Position numbers and translations under genes: made by a program
The notes under the pieces: model-generated
What the model was told of the DNA's origin: nothing
Database searches by the model: none
Seen by the model: the letters and a program-made list of their open reading frames with translations, nothing else
Source of the DNA: Pseudomonadales bacterium
GTDB taxonomy: Bacteria > Pseudomonadota > Gammaproteobacteria > Pseudomonadales > Pseudohongiellaceae
DNA length: 64,000 nt
Reading direction: 5' to 3'
Assembly (NCBI GenBank): GCA_023257655.1
Contig: JALRBQ010000013.1
Coordinates: forward strand, 62,001 to 126,000
Shown: piece after piece, positions 17,896 to 27,487 of the stretch
Layout: each line of letters opens with the position of its first letter
How positions within the stretch are numbered: the first letter of the stretch is position 1

Positions 17896-20535
17896 TTAAC
17901 GTCTGCCGGAGCTGGGTGTGCCGCGCGAGCGCGATTTTTTGCCGGGTTTCGCGCCCTTGCTCTTGGTCTTGGCAGCAGGCTTGCTACCGGTATTGGCACT
18001 GACAGCCTTGCCCTTTAGCGCTTGGCTCTTGTCGGCCTTGCCACGTGACTTGTCGCGACCGCGCGACTCTCCCTGTTTCGCGGACTTGGCGTGCTTGTCT
18101 CTGGCTTCGTCTCTGCTCTTGTCTCTGCCCTTGACTCTTCCCTGGTCTCTGCCCTGGTCTCTACCCTTTGTTTTGCCTTTTCCTTGTCCCTTGCCTTTGC
18201 CTTTGCCCTTGCCTTTGCCTTTGCCTTTGCCTTTGTCATTGAACTCGCCGGCTGCGAGGCGTCGGCGCAGTTCACCGGGTCTGGCGCCTGGCGTACCGAC
18301 AATTTGCAGATCAATCTTCTTGTCATCCAGATCGACACGCACGACTTTGACCTGGACGATATCGCCGAGGCCGTAACGCTGACGACTGCGTTCGCCGTCG
18401 AGACAGTGACGTATCGGATCGAAATGATAGTAGTCGTTGCTCAGCTCGGAGATATGCACGAGACCTTCGACGAAAATGTCATTGAGCTCCACAAACAAGC
18501 CGAAGCCGGTCACAGAAGACACAGTGCCGGTGAACTCGTCGCCGATCTTGTCCTGCATGTATTCGCATTTCAGCCAATCCATTACGCTGTAGCTGGCAGC
18601 ATCCGCACGACGTTCCGCCATCGAGCAGTGTTCACCTAGCGTTGCCAACTCTGACAGGCCATACGGATAGATATCCTGCTTCGATAACGGAGCAGCATCC
18701 TTCTGCTTCTCGACATGGCCATTGCGCACATTGCGAATCAGATGGCGAATACCACGATGCACAAGGAGGTCGGGATAGCGGCGAATCGGCGAGGTGAAAT
18801 GGGTGTAGGCCGGATAGCCGAGACCGAAATGGCCCAGATTGTTCGGCTGATAGACGGCCTGCATCAAAGAACGGATCAGCATCGTCTGCAGCAGATGCCG
18901 GTCCGGTCGCGTCGCAAGTTGTCGCAGGACCTGTTGATAGTCAGTGGGGGTTGGTTTCTCGCCACCCGGAAGAAACAGACCCAATCCACCGAGGAACTGC
19001 CGCAACTTCTCGAGCTTGTCCGGGTTCGGGCCTTCGTGGATGCGATAGAGTGCAGGCAGATCCGCGCCTTCCAGCAGGCGTGCCGCAGCTACGTTTGCGC
19101 ATAACATGCATTCTTCGATCAACCGGTGCGCGTCATTGCGGAAAACAGGCACGATCTCCCGAATTTTCTTGTTCTCACCGAACACGATGCGTGTCTCGGT
19201 GGTATCGAAATCCAGTGCTCCATTGCTCTCACGCGCCTCTCGCAGGGCGTGATACAGAGCATAGAGATTGTCGAGTGGTTCCAACAGGGACTGGTAACGG
19301 TCGCGCAGTGTCGCCTGCAGATTTTTCTGCAGCGGCGTCTCGGCGATTTGCACGATGTCAGCGACCTCGTTATAGGTCATGCGACCGTGGGAATGGATTA
19401 CCGCCTCATAGAAGAAGTAGTCCGACATGATGCCGTCTTCGTCAATTTCCATTTCACACACGAGCGTCAGGCGATCGACATGGGGCTTGAGCGAACACAG
19501 GCCATTGGAGAGCTTCTCGGGCAGCATCGGAATCACATGCCCCGGGAAATACACCGAGGTGGCGCGATCCGCGGCCTCTTCATCGAGCGCACTGCCGATG
19601 CGGACATAATGGGAAACGTCGGCGATGGCGACATACAGGGTAAATGTGCCGTTGCGATGACGATGCGCGAACACGGCATCGTCGAAGTCCTTCGCGTCTT
19701 CGCCATCTATCGTGACGAAGGGAATCGCGCGCAAGTCCTTGCGCCCCTGAAGATCTGCTGGCAGGACTTCATTCGGAAACCGATCGGTCTCTTTCTTGAC
19801 AGCAGCGGGGAACTCATGGGGGATGTCATGGCTGCGCAGCGCGATGTCGATCTCCAGGCCAGGGGTCTGGATATCACCCAGGACCTCGACGACCTGCGCG
19901 ATCGCCTTGCGATGGCGCTCCGGATACTCGAGTATTTCAGCGACGACAAACTGGCCGTCAGTAGCCTTGCCAGCGTTCTTGTCGGGAATCAGGATCTCGT
20001 GACTGATGCGCTTGCTGTCGGGGACGACAATGCCGAACCCTTGTTGCCGGTAATAGCGACCCACAATCTGGACATAGCGGCGCTTCAGCACCTCGACAAT
20101 CATGCCCTCCTTGCGGCCGCGACTGTCGACGCCTGCCACCCGCGCCAACACGATGTCGCCGTCGAACAGCTTCTCCATTTCGCGGGCATTCAGGAACAGA
20201 TCGTCCGAGCCGTCATCCGGTACGAAGAAGCCGAAGCCATCCTTGTTGCCCTGTACCCGACCCTTCAGCAGTTCCATGTTGGCCGCCAGTCCATAGACTC
20301 CACGGCGATTGCTGATGATCTGGCCGTCGCGACTCATGGCGATCAGCCGGCGCCGCAAGGCCTCGACGGACTCCTCATCGGTCAGCTTGAGCTGCTCACA
20401 GAGCTGTCCGTGACTCACGGGCTGACCGAGGGTCTGCAGGTGTTGCTGGATAAATTCCCGGCTCGGGATCGGATTGGCGTAGTTGTCCGCCTCGCGCTTG
20501 GCGAAGGGATCTTTAGGGGATTTCGATTTAGGCAT
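17896..20535 (-). CDS. rnr: ribonuclease R
   Basis: RNB domain DGEDAKDFDDAVFA; YTHFTSPIRRYPDLLVHRGI; S1 domain; basic C-terminal tail with (GK)n. Confidence 0.96.
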   Translation of the reverse strand: MPKSKSPKDPFAKREADNYANPIPSREFIQQHLQTLGQPVSHGQLCEQLKLTDEESVEALRRRLIAMSRDGQIISNRRGVYGLAANMELLKGRVQGNKDGFGFFVPDDGSDDLFLNAREMEKLFDGDIVLARVAGVDSRGRKEGMIVEVLKRRYVQIVGRYYRQQGFGIVVPDSKRISHEILIPDKNAGKATDGQFVVAEILEYPERHRKAIAQVVEVLGDIQTPGLEIDIALRSHDIPHEFPAAVKKETDRFPNEVLPADLQGRKDLRAIPFVTIDGEDAKDFDDAVFAHRHRNGTFTLYVAIADVSHYVRIGSALDEEAADRATSVYFPGHVIPMLPEKLSNGLCSLKPHVDRLTLVCEMEIDEDGIMSDYFFYEAVIHSHGRMTYNEVADIVQIAETPLQKNLQATLRDRYQSLLEPLDNLYALYHALREARESNGALDFDTTETRIVFGENKKIREIVPVFRNDAHRLIEECMLCANVAAARLLEGADLPALYRIHEGPNPDKLEKLRQFLGGLGLFLPGGEKPTPTDYQQVLRQLATRPDRHLLQTMLIRSLMQAVYQPNNLGHFGLGYPAYTHFTSPIRRYPDLLVHRGIRHLIRNVRNGHVEKQKDAAPLSKQDIYPYGLSELATLGEHCSMAERRADAASYSVMDWLKCEYMQDKIGDEFTGTVSSVTGFGLFVELNDIFVEGLVHISELSNDYYHFDPIRHCLDGERSRQRYGLGDIVQVKVVRVDLDDKKIDLQIVGTPGARPGELRRRLAAGEFNDKGKGKGKGKGKGKGKGQGKGKTKGRDQGRDQGRVKGRDKSRDEARDKHAKSAKQGESRGRDKSRGKADKSQALKGKAVSANTGSKPAAKTKSKGAKPGKKSRSRGTPSSGRR
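18188..18237. repeat. hexanucleotide microsatellite (GGCAAA/GGCAAG)n within rnr
   Basis: Encodes GKGKGKGKGKGKGKGQGK in the C-terminal tail. Confidence 0.85.
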
Positions 20536-20690
20536 TAAAGGCTGGCATAGAGGGTTTCAGCGGCCCAGTATACACGCCAGGATGTGTCCTGTCTGTGACA
20601 GCCGGTCATTATTCGCCGGCGAATGTTGACAGTTTCCAGATCACTCGTTAGAGTGGCGCTCCTCCCTTCCGGGGAGATTTCAGCTCCTGT

Positions 20691-20777
20691 GCCCAGGTGG
20701 CGGAATTGGTAGACGCGCTAGCTTCAGGTGCTAGTGATCGCAAGGTCGTGGAGGTTCAAGTCCTCTCCTGGGCACCA
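20691..20777 (+). tRNA. tRNA-Leu (anticodon CAG)
   Basis: gcccaggtggcggaattggtagacgcgctagcttcaggtgctagt...ggttcaagtcctctcctgggcacca; class II with encoded CCA; close match to the canonical bacterial tRNA-Leu(CAG) pattern. Confidence 0.96.
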
Positions 20778-21056
20778 TCATTTCTCAGTGCCAATTCGGC
20801 TGTACAACCCCGATAAGAACTCCCCAATAGAACCGGGACTTGAACCGATCAGAGGTTCACAAAATGCGTAGCATTTTGGACGCCCGCATTTTAGGGCGCT
20901 CCAACTCCCCCAGCTTACTCGCACCACTCCTGTTGTGCGTGTCGGACCAGGATCTTGAAAAGAACTGTTGCTGAGTCTATTGAAGGGAATCACGCCAGTG
21001 CGAATCATCTTGCGAAGCATTTTCTTTGCTAACCGGAACCTGCAGCGCGAAGTGTA

Positions 21057-22277
21057 TTAGACGAGTCCAGCTGGTTCAGTCCTGACTGCTTCACTCGGGC
21101 TGTCCGATTTGGGCAGGCTGACTTGAAGGAGTCCGTAGGCAACGAGTGCGGACAGCACGGAGCCGAGCAGGATACCCATCCGATCCCCGCTAAAATAATC
21201 ACCGCTGCCGTGTTCGAATGCGAGGCCGGCGATAAACAGGCTCATCGTAAACCCGATACCACACGCGAACGCGACTCCGATCAGTTGGCTCCAGGTGATG
21301 TCTGTGGGCAGGCGGACCAGACGCAGGACGATAGCCAGACCGACGAAAAACAGAATCCCGGCGGGTTTGCCGACAAGCAATCCGAGTGTGACACCGAGCG
21401 TCACTGGATGCGTGAGATCGGCTACGGACATGCCGCCCAGCGCCAGACCGGCATTGGCGAAGGCAAAGATCGGCAGAATTGCAAACGCGACCGGGCCGTG
21501 GAGATCGTGTTCCAGTCGTCGCACGGGTGAGTCGCCCTGCGCATCGCGCATGGGCACACACAGTGCGATGAGGACTCCGGCAAGTGTTGCGTGCACACCA
21601 GATTTCAAAACGGCGACCCACAGAATCACACCAAGCAAGACATACGCCGAGCTGCGTGTGACACCGGCGCGGTTCATCGCAATACCAATACAAAGCGTCA
21701 GGGCAGCCACAAGCAGTGAAAGCAGTGACAAATCCCCGGAATAGAACAGCGCGATTATGATGATCGCCGCGAGGTCATCGAAGATCGCCAGGGTCAGCAG
21801 GAACACTTTCAGTGCAGTAGGCACCCGCGTTCCAAATACACCCAGAAGTGCCAGCGCGAAGGCGATATCCGTGGCCACGGGAATGGCCCAACCATCCAGG
21901 GCAACGGGGTCCTGCCAGTTCATCCAGGCATAGATTGCCGCTGGTACCAGCATTCCTCCAAGCGCTCCGATGCCGGGGAGTACCACTTGTGAGAGCGACG
22001 ACAACTCGCCTTCCATGATCTCCCGCTTGATCTCCAGTCCGATCAGGAAGAAGAATACCGCCATGAGCCCATCATTGATCCACAGCAGCAGTGGCTTGCT
22101 GATGGCGAGCGCACCAATCTGCACAGCAACGGTGGTATCGAGGAGTCGATCGTACTGCACTGACAGTGGCGAATTGGCGACGAGCATTGCGAGCAGGGAC
22201 GTCGCCAGCAGGAGTATTCCGCTGGCCGATTCAAGCCGCATGAAATCATTAATGGCGTTGCTGAGTATTTTTGGCAT
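21057..22277 (-). CDS. nhaA: Na+/H+ antiporter NhaA
   Basis: LWINDGLMAVFFFLIGLEIKREIMEGELSS; VATDIAFALALLGVFG. Confidence 0.96.
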   Translation of the reverse strand: MPKILSNAINDFMRLESASGILLLATSLLAMLVANSPLSVQYDRLLDTTVAVQIGALAISKPLLLWINDGLMAVFFFLIGLEIKREIMEGELSSLSQVVLPGIGALGGMLVPAAIYAWMNWQDPVALDGWAIPVATDIAFALALLGVFGTRVPTALKVFLLTLAIFDDLAAIIIIALFYSGDLSLLSLLVAALTLCIGIAMNRAGVTRSSAYVLLGVILWVAVLKSGVHATLAGVLIALCVPMRDAQGDSPVRRLEHDLHGPVAFAILPIFAFANAGLALGGMSVADLTHPVTLGVTLGLLVGKPAGILFFVGLAIVLRLVRLPTDITWSQLIGVAFACGIGFTMSLFIAGLAFEHGSGDYFSGDRMGILLGSVLSALVAYGLLQVSLPKSDSPSEAVRTEPAGLV

Positions 22278-22375
22278 CGGACGCTGAATTGAGGATGGAA
22301 ACTCTTATGTGTGGCCACTATTGGCGATTTCAAAACAGGTCGCAACCTGCGATTGCGTTGGTATTCTCCTATAAC

Positions 22376-22414
22376 GAAAAAGGGCACCGCCCGGTTCAAC
22401 CCGAGGGGTGCCCT
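22376..22414 (-). terminator. rho-independent terminator
   Basis: AGGGCACC...GGTGCCCT stem then TTTTT on the minus strand; downstream of the FAH-family CDS. Confidence 0.85.
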
Positions 22415-22434
22415 CTTGTCACTCAAACCCGTGC

Positions 22435-23598
22435 CTAGCGATTGCGATAGGTGCGAGTGGGTGGCAGTTGTGAGCCGCTGAGATCGGCGGGAACTTCGCG
22501 TTCCGCTACGATCTTGTGACGCAGTGTACCAATGCCCTCGATGCTGGCTTCGATTGTCTCGCCATCGACGAGGAAGCCGGAACCGGAAGCACGCTGGACG
22601 CGGCCGGCACCGGTGCCGCCCGAAGTGCCGCTCTGGAGTACGTCTCCGGGGAAGACTGTAATCAGGGACGAGGCATATTCGATCAGCTCAGGAATGTTAT
22701 GAATCATGTCGCCAGCTCGAGCCTGCTGCACAGTTACACCATCGACGACAGTGATCTGGTGCAGACGCTCCATGGGATCGCCATAAAATTCTTTCGGAAC
22801 GATCCAGGGACCGTGCGGCGCAAATGTGTCGTGACCCTTGCCGACGAACCAGTCAGAACCGGAACCGTAACCTCCCGGCGGACGACCACCGCGGTCGGAA
22901 ATATCCATCGCGACCATGTAGCCAAATACGTGGTCATAAGCGCGGCCGGCTGAGATGTACTTGCCAGTTTTGCCGAACACGATAGCCATCTCGACTTCGT
23001 ACTCGATTTCGTCTCGACCGTAAGGCATCAGGATGTCTTCGCCATCACCGATAACTGCACCGCGTGTTGGCTTCAGGAACAGGTAGGGCACACCGCGATT
23101 GGTTTGACGCTCGCGAGTGCGGCGCGCCAGCTCATCATCATTACAGCCTTCACATGCGTGCGTGTAGAAATTCACGGCCGCATTCATGATCTTGCTGGGG
23201 TAGAGAATGGGCGCAAGAATATCGACGTCGCCAACAGGATACACGTACGAGGCGTCAGCAGAGTTAATCAGGTCGTTTGCGACCAGCCAGTTCACGAGTT
23301 CATAGACACGGTATTTCAGACCATATTCATATTGCTCAATGAAACCGATCATGTCGGTTGGCATATCCAGTTTGCTGTATCGCCACTGCAACTGCATGGC
23401 GCGATTGGCACCGTTAACATCTACAATCAGTGAATCGTTTCGCACCACCAGACCCACGAACGGGGTGTCGTTGACCGCGAAGGTACCGACCTTGAATGGC
23501 TCGACAGATTCCATGGCCTGAGCAAAGACATTGGCAGGACCGGCGAGTATCGACAGCACCATGCTAAACGTCAGGGTCTTCAGGAATTTTCTTATCAT
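22435..23598 (-). CDS. fumarylacetoacetate hydrolase-family protein with signal peptide
   Basis: MIRKFLKTLTFSMVLSILAGPANVFAQ signal; YEVEMAIVFGKTGKYISAGRAYDHVFGYMVAMDISDRGGRPPGG, GDVLQSGTSGGTGAG. Confidence 0.85.
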   Translation of the reverse strand: MIRKFLKTLTFSMVLSILAGPANVFAQAMESVEPFKVGTFAVNDTPFVGLVVRNDSLIVDVNGANRAMQLQWRYSKLDMPTDMIGFIEQYEYGLKYRVYELVNWLVANDLINSADASYVYPVGDVDILAPILYPSKIMNAAVNFYTHACEGCNDDELARRTRERQTNRGVPYLFLKPTRGAVIGDGEDILMPYGRDEIEYEVEMAIVFGKTGKYISAGRAYDHVFGYMVAMDISDRGGRPPGGYGSGSDWFVGKGHDTFAPHGPWIVPKEFYGDPMERLHQITVVDGVTVQQARAGDMIHNIPELIEYASSLITVFPGDVLQSGTSGGTGAGRVQRASGSGFLVDGETIEASIEGIGTLRHKIVAEREVPADLSGSQLPPTRTYRNR

Positions 23599-23836
23599 TT
23601 TCTTACTCCTGTGAATTGCACCAACTAATTGGCTGGGTTGTGGTCTGTAGCAGCAAAACAGCACGCATAACAGAGAGGAGAACTTAGCTGGCTAGCGGTC
23701 TCTTGTCCAGTTTTCAGAGGCGAGCAGAAAGATTTGAAAGTCAGGCCAGAACAGGCCAGGAATAGAATGTGTAATTTCGTAACAGTCTGTCCAGGCTCGC
23801 CGGAATTCCTGCACTCCGGGTTTACAGCTTGCGATT

Positions 23837-23861
23837 GAGGGCCGGCAGGATGCCGGCCCTC
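23837..23861. terminator. perfect 11-bp GC-rich hairpin downstream of the M10 peptidase
   Basis: GAGGGCCGGCA-GGA-TGCCGGCCCTC; no long T-tract, so terminator role is uncertain. Confidence 0.5.
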
Positions 23862-23880
23862 AGGTTTGGACGAATCAGCC

Positions 23881-25422
23881 TCAAGCCCACGATAATCCGG
23901 TCTCGGACAATCCCACCAGATTGATGTTGGTTGTGCTGAGTTCGTGATTGGAAGCCTCGATAGCCAGAGAGACCTAGGTAAACTGCCCTGCCGCAATGGC
24001 ACCAGCAAAGGTTGCCCTTTCCGTTGCAGAAGGCAGTGACCCGGCGAGGTTCGTGAACAGAAGATCCACTTCGGCTTCATTCGTGAACCCGGCTCCCAGT
24101 CGTTCATTCAGTGCCAGCTGCATCAGTTCGCTGTAGCTCATGCCGCCATCAATCAGATTCAGCCCGATGCCAACGTATTCCGGAACCTTTACCGCATCCT
24201 TGCCGAACACTGTGCCCAGCAATTTCGCGACCAGACCGGCATTGCCATCGAGAGCGAGTTTCTTGTCGGAGAATATTACGCGCTCGACATTGACGAGTGA
24301 GTCAGAGTCATTGGCACCGCTTACTATAAATACAGAACCGTTTTTGGTGATTGAGTGCGACGTGACACTGTCGTTGTATAACACAAAGTCGACTCCGGCT
24401 CCGCCATCTACCTGATTGCTTGCCGCGTTAACCGTGATGATATCCTTGTACGCGGTGCCGACAACATTCTCGAGGATGGTATCCACGCCAATAGCCAGAT
24501 TCTGCACCGTCTCGGCACCGGCCACGGTGCGCCCGATTGAACTGAGCCCGCCGGGCGTGAGATCGAGCACCGCTCCAGCAGTCAAGGCAGAGAGATCGAT
24601 GGTGTCATTACCGCCATCATCGATGAGACTGTTCAGCTTCTGCCCGACAGCATCAGTAAAGTTATAAGTCGTTTCTGTTGCATTGAAGGCACGACCTCCG
24701 TAGAGGTAGCGCAAGGTCAGGATGTCGTAGGGCGCATACCAGTCACCCTGTATCTCCTGACTGGATTCCCGGTATGACATGATCGTGAAGATAGTCTTGT
24801 CTTCCTTCACGCCGAGGAAATTCCCCATCACTGTATTGTCAGTCGCTTCATCTCCGTTGTAGTTGCCTGGGTGCTTGAGACCGAGAGCGTGCCCAATTTC
24901 GTGAACCAGCGTTGCGTACTGGTAACTGCCTGGAGTAACACCAGTGCTGTATTGCAGATCGATATACACATCGCCTGATGCATCGCCATTGGTATTCGGC
25001 AGCAATGCATAACCCGACGACTTCTCCATTTGATCATTGTTTGAGAACCGAAGATCGCCGTAGCTGCTGGCTGTGTCTGCAACTTCGCTGAAATCGATGC
25101 CCACTTGCTGCGAGAGCATGGCAAGAATGCCTCTGACCGCTTGTTGTTGATCTGCCGAATATGGCTGGAATCCATTTTTGTCCTCGGCGTCAGCATAGGC
25201 AGGCGCCTCAGAGGGAAAGCTGAATGTTACGGTGACGCTGGTGCCAACTGGTGCCGTGTGATTCCATCGAAATTCGAGCCCCTCCAACAGCGCATCCTTG
25301 CGATAGTCTCCGGTGATTTCGTTGGAGATCACTGGATTCTCCGGCGCTGGAGGCAGGTCTCCACCAGTTCCGGCGTCCAGGGAAAATGCGACAGATTAGA
25401 TCAGAGTAGGGCTCGCGGGCAT
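23881..25422 (-). pseudogene. M10/serralysin-like metallopeptidase, possibly interrupted by two in-frame stops
   Basis: HEIGHALGLKHPGNYNGDEATD zinc site and IMSYRES Met-turn; open part 23974..25332; SD+ATG at 25422 with TAA at codon 9; same-frame coding-like extension VSLAIEASNHELSTTNINLVGLSETGLSWA beyond the TAG at 23974. Confidence 0.6.
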
Positions 25423-25626
25423 ACAGTAGATCTCCAGGAATGGAACAGAATAGAAAAATTACTCGCTACTACCCGGTATGAGAACATCACTGACGGGGCA
25501 GTGCCTGCGGTAGCGATAAAAAAAGCCAATCCGGAATGAGTGAAAGGATTATAGGCGGTCGAAGGGGTTTTGCAATTAGTAACCGTGGCGACGTAACGCA
25601 GCTCACTGGTTGGGGGTAAAACCCCA

Positions 25627-27423
25627 CTAGCTGCCCATCCTCCAGATTTCGGTCTCATCCACTGCCCTCTCCCGGTGCATCAGAATCCAGTCCGAATGCT
25701 CGTCCAGCGCCGACTTGCCCAATACCGCAAGTATGGCGCGTTGTTCTTCAGGCGTTGTGGTAGCCCCGAGTCGCGCATGCGCGCTTTCAAAGATTCGCAG
25801 CATAAATTCATATTGCTTGATGAGTTCTTTCGTCGCCGTCGCGTAGGTATAGCCATGACGCACGCCATACAGGAGCAAAGTTGTTCCCATCAAGACTGTT
25901 AGCACATTAGCCGTCATTTCCGACATGAGCGGGCCCGCAAGCAGAAACGCAAAAACAGTGATAACACTGGTGAACAGGCTGAGGTTACCGAGTCGCTCTG
26001 TGGTACGAAAGCGACGTCCGCGAACAATCGATTGGCGTCGAAAATAGGCGAGTTGACCCGAGTCCGCTCCGCCCACCCACTGCTTCAACACGCATGCCAT
26101 GCCGTTCGGATGTGTGTGCGCAAAGGCATCACAGACGATGCCCGCAACACGCATTACGTTCCGAATCCATCCAAATTCTGGATTCTGGCTCTGAAAGTAG
26201 TTGTCATGGGTGAATTTCCACTTCGAACTGCTTGAAACCCCTGCGACCGCCCAATAAAACTGGACGCGCAGGCCCTCAGCCAGTGTGCGGTAGTCCAGAT
26301 ATTTGCGATGCCAGGCACCCCGTTTGGCAATCAGCTGCGTGCTGAAGGCGATTCCGAAAAAAATCAGGAAGCCGCCTAACAGGGTCTGTACGGACTCCAG
26401 ATCGGAATAGAGAATGAACACGAAACCCATCAGGAACGCCATCACGTGCGTAATGGCCAGCGAGCGCAACGTGAGTTTCTGATAGTGGATGGCGAGCCAG
26501 TCGGCAACGCCAAAGCAGTGATCGATCTCTGACGCGCCGATTGGAACCGCGTCCGAATTTTCACCGCTGATCAGTGAATAGCATTCCGAGGAAATTTGCT
26601 GCTGGAAGCGTTGCGCATCCGCGCTGAATTCCGCGCTGCGTTGAAAGATCAGCGCATGATGAGGTGACAACTCTTTGCTGCGCGGAGTGGCTTTGTCCTG
26701 CGTGAGCCAGTACCAATCGATCGCATTAACTTCGCCTGCGGTGACAGACGAGTGGCTGCTGCGCGAGCAGCGAATGTGAAAGACGAGATCGCTCTCGTCA
26801 TCCATCAACAGATGCTGGGCCGTCGCATCACTTGGCGTGAACCCGGGCATCACGTCCTCTTGATGGAAACGAACCACGTTGGCGGTGCCACCCAGTTTTG
26901 ACGAGCTTTCGCCATCCCAGATCGCCAACAGCACATGACAGTGGGAACACAGATAGACTCCGAGATTGGCGTATGGAAATGCAGCGTTCCAGTGATCGGT
27001 ATCGAAGCCATTGGCCGCAGGGGGGATGGTACAGTCCAACTCGATAATTGTGCGGGCGTGCGCGGACAGGCGTCGAAACTGTTCGCGACCCTCGTCGCTC
27101 AGGAAATCCTGCAAATAGGCGTCCCGCGGTTTTGGCAGCGGCACAATGAATTCAATGCCGAGTTCGAGAGCAACCTCGGCGACGAGCATGTCGGCACCTT
27201 CGGCCAATGCCGTCACGACCAGCAGCGGCTTGGCAGGATACCTGCCGCTCAGTTCTTGCAGAAAACTCGTAACGACTTGCCTGATGTGGGGAATTTCATC
27301 CGCAATCAGATCACGGTGTCCGGTGACGGCTACCACTAACGGCAAGGCAAAGCCAGGCGCGTTGTGGCTACCGGACAAATTCCGGGTAAGAGAAACGGCT
27401 GCGGGAATCACGGCATTGGCCAC
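25627..27423 (-). CDS. SLOG-like (Rossmann nucleotide-binding) domain fused to paired transmembrane modules
   Basis: N-terminus VVAVTGHRDLIADE...LLVVTALAEGADMLVAEVALELGIEFIVPLP resembles the SLOG/LOG fold; two separate 2-TM segments in the C-terminal half. Confidence 0.65.
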   Translation of the reverse strand: MANAVIPAAVSLTRNLSGSHNAPGFALPLVVAVTGHRDLIADEIPHIRQVVTSFLQELSGRYPAKPLLVVTALAEGADMLVAEVALELGIEFIVPLPKPRDAYLQDFLSDEGREQFRRLSAHARTIIELDCTIPPAANGFDTDHWNAAFPYANLGVYLCSHCHVLLAIWDGESSSKLGGTANVVRFHQEDVMPGFTPSDATAQHLLMDDESDLVFHIRCSRSSHSSVTAGEVNAIDWYWLTQDKATPRSKELSPHHALIFQRSAEFSADAQRFQQQISSECYSLISGENSDAVPIGASEIDHCFGVADWLAIHYQKLTLRSLAITHVMAFLMGFVFILYSDLESVQTLLGGFLIFFGIAFSTQLIAKRGAWHRKYLDYRTLAEGLRVQFYWAVAGVSSSSKWKFTHDNYFQSQNPEFGWIRNVMRVAGIVCDAFAHTHPNGMACVLKQWVGGADSGQLAYFRRQSIVRGRRFRTTERLGNLSLFTSVITVFAFLLAGPLMSEMTANVLTVLMGTTLLLYGVRHGYTYATATKELIKQYEFMLRIFESAHARLGATTTPEEQRAILAVLGKSALDEHSDWILMHRERAVDETEIWRMGS

Positions 27424-27487
27424 AGTTGGGAGAAGAGACAGGTTGCCGCACTATGCCGTATCGCGATAGCTCCTTCAAGCGCCCTGC

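Noticed and set aside
17918-18376. Leu/Pro-rich + strand ORF with LPLPLPLP repeats
   Set aside because: Antisense translation of the rnr (GGCAAA)n tail; not a real repeat protein.
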